Positions 5,169 to 5,659 of a DNA stretch of 5,659 nucleotides are shown here, piece after piece. Under the pieces are notes generated by a model. That model was given only the letters and a program-made list of their open reading frames with translations. It had not been told where the DNA came from and searched no databases. The stretch's first letter is position 1, and each line of letters begins with the position of its first letter. The DNA is from Actinomycetes bacterium. GTDB lineage: Bacteria; Actinomycetota; Coriobacteriia; Anaerosomatales; JAJZPX01. The translations under genes and the position numbers were made by a program. The DNA lies in the NCBI GenBank assembly GCA_021811025.1, contig JAJZPX010000141.1, positions 1-5,659 on the forward strand. The letters are read 5' to 3'.

Positions 5169-5659
5169 ATGGCGTACACCCGCGAGCTCACCAAGCGTCA
5201 ACAGCAGATCCTCGACTTCGTTCGCGCGGAGATACACCGTCGCGGGTTCCCGCCGTCCGTGCGGGAGATCGGCGAGGCGGTCGGGCTGTCCTCGTCCTCC
5301 ACCGTGCATTCGCATCTCGCCGCGCTCGAGGCGAAGGGGTTCCTGCGGCGCGACCCGAGCAAGCCGCGCGCGCTCGAAGTGCTCGACTACCGCGACGCCG
5401 ACCGGGCGATCGACTACGGGCAGGTGCGGGCCGTCCCCATGGTCGGGCAGGTCGCCGCGGGAACGCCGATCCTCGCCGCTGAGAACATCGACGCCACGCT
5501 GCCGCTGCCCGCCGAGCTCGCCGACGAGAACACCTTCATCCTAAGGGTCCGGGGTGACTCGATGATCGAGGCCGGCATACTTGACGGCGACTACGTCGTG
5601 GTCCGTCAGCAGCAGGACGCGTCGAACGGGGAGATCGTGGTAGCGATGATCGGCGAGGA
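5169..5659 (+). CDS. lexA: SOS repressor LexA, C-terminus outside window
   Basis: LexA represses DNA-damage genes and cleaves itself when RecA filaments form on single-stranded DNA. The window holds 163 codons, lacking roughly the last 40 residues. The N-terminal winged helix begins LTKRQQQILDFVRAEI (7-22), followed by GFPPSVREIGEAVGLSS (26-42), the DNA-recognition region, and TVHSHLAALEAKGFL (45-59). The self-cleavage bond is A97-G98 within VGQVAAGTP, and the catalytic serine is S131 in RGDSMIEAGI (128-137). The catalytic lysine would lie beyond the right edge. The ATG has GAGGGGG about six bases upstream. The operator-like sequences in the divergent upstream spacer fit autoregulation and control of the minus-strand neighbour. 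Confidence 0.96.
   Translation, partial: MAYTRELTKRQQQILDFVRAEIHRRGFPPSVREIGEAVGLSSSSTVHSHLAALEAKGFLRRDPSKPRALEVLDYRDADRAIDYGQVRAVPMVGQVAAGTPILAAENIDATLPLPAELADENTFILRVRGDSMIEAGILDGDYVVVRQQQDASNGEIVVAMIGE

Noticed and set aside
5072..5482. Plus-strand frame over the lexA start, including an ATG at 5093 with an AGAGG-like site
   Set aside because: It runs out of frame through lexA with Arg/Gly-rich composition. A very short leader peptide is possible but not supported.

Overview
The window is GC-rich, with strong G/C preference at third codon positions, tight gene packing and GTG/TTG starts. The SOS operators are of the CGAAC-N4-GTTCG type shared by Actinobacteria and Firmicutes. Together with a radical-SAM activase of the anaerobic (class III) ribonucleotide reductase type, this suggests an anaerobic or facultative actinobacterium-like organism, possibly of the Coriobacteriia lineage. 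The taxonomic placement is an inference.

Layout. Almost everything from position 1 to about 5040 is read from the minus strand. In transcription order (right to left) it holds a small single-pass membrane protein (4749-4940), nrdR (4160-4606), an nrdG-type radical-SAM activase (3321-4046), dut (2890-3321), a Nudix hydrolase (2442-2909), an AzgA-like purine permease (873-2306) and the start of a UraA-type uracil permease (1-862, running off the left edge). nrdG and dut share one base, dut and the Nudix gene overlap by 20 bases, and the two permeases are 10 bases apart, so these look translationally coupled and operonic. On the right, lexA reads on the plus strand from 5169 and runs off the window end.

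How the genes fit together. The minus-strand block is a nucleotide-supply and nucleotide-sanitation cluster: regulation of ribonucleotide reductase (NrdR), its activation (NrdG), dUTP removal (Dut), a Nudix hydrolase of unknown substrate, and nucleobase uptake (purine and uracil permeases). No nrdD or other reductase subunit lies in the window. The lexA side is the SOS control region. The 228-base divergent spacer (4941-5168) carries two perfect SOS boxes (5021-5034 and 5047-5060) and a third degenerate one (5140-5153).

Most interesting point. The two perfect SOS boxes fit a minus-strand promoter better than a lexA promoter. One box lies entirely inside the 17-base spacer of TTTACA-N17-TATCTT and the other covers the expected start site. 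The first gene downstream is a 63-codon membrane miniprotein with an excellent ribosome binding site. It is a candidate SOS-induced membrane peptide, occupying the place where many Gram-positive genomes have a divergent SOS-controlled cell-division inhibitor next to lexA, but without a LysM domain. Several inverted repeats in the gaps before nrdR, nrdG and the AzgA-like gene are also recorded. I see no CRISPR array, tRNA, rRNA or mobile element.
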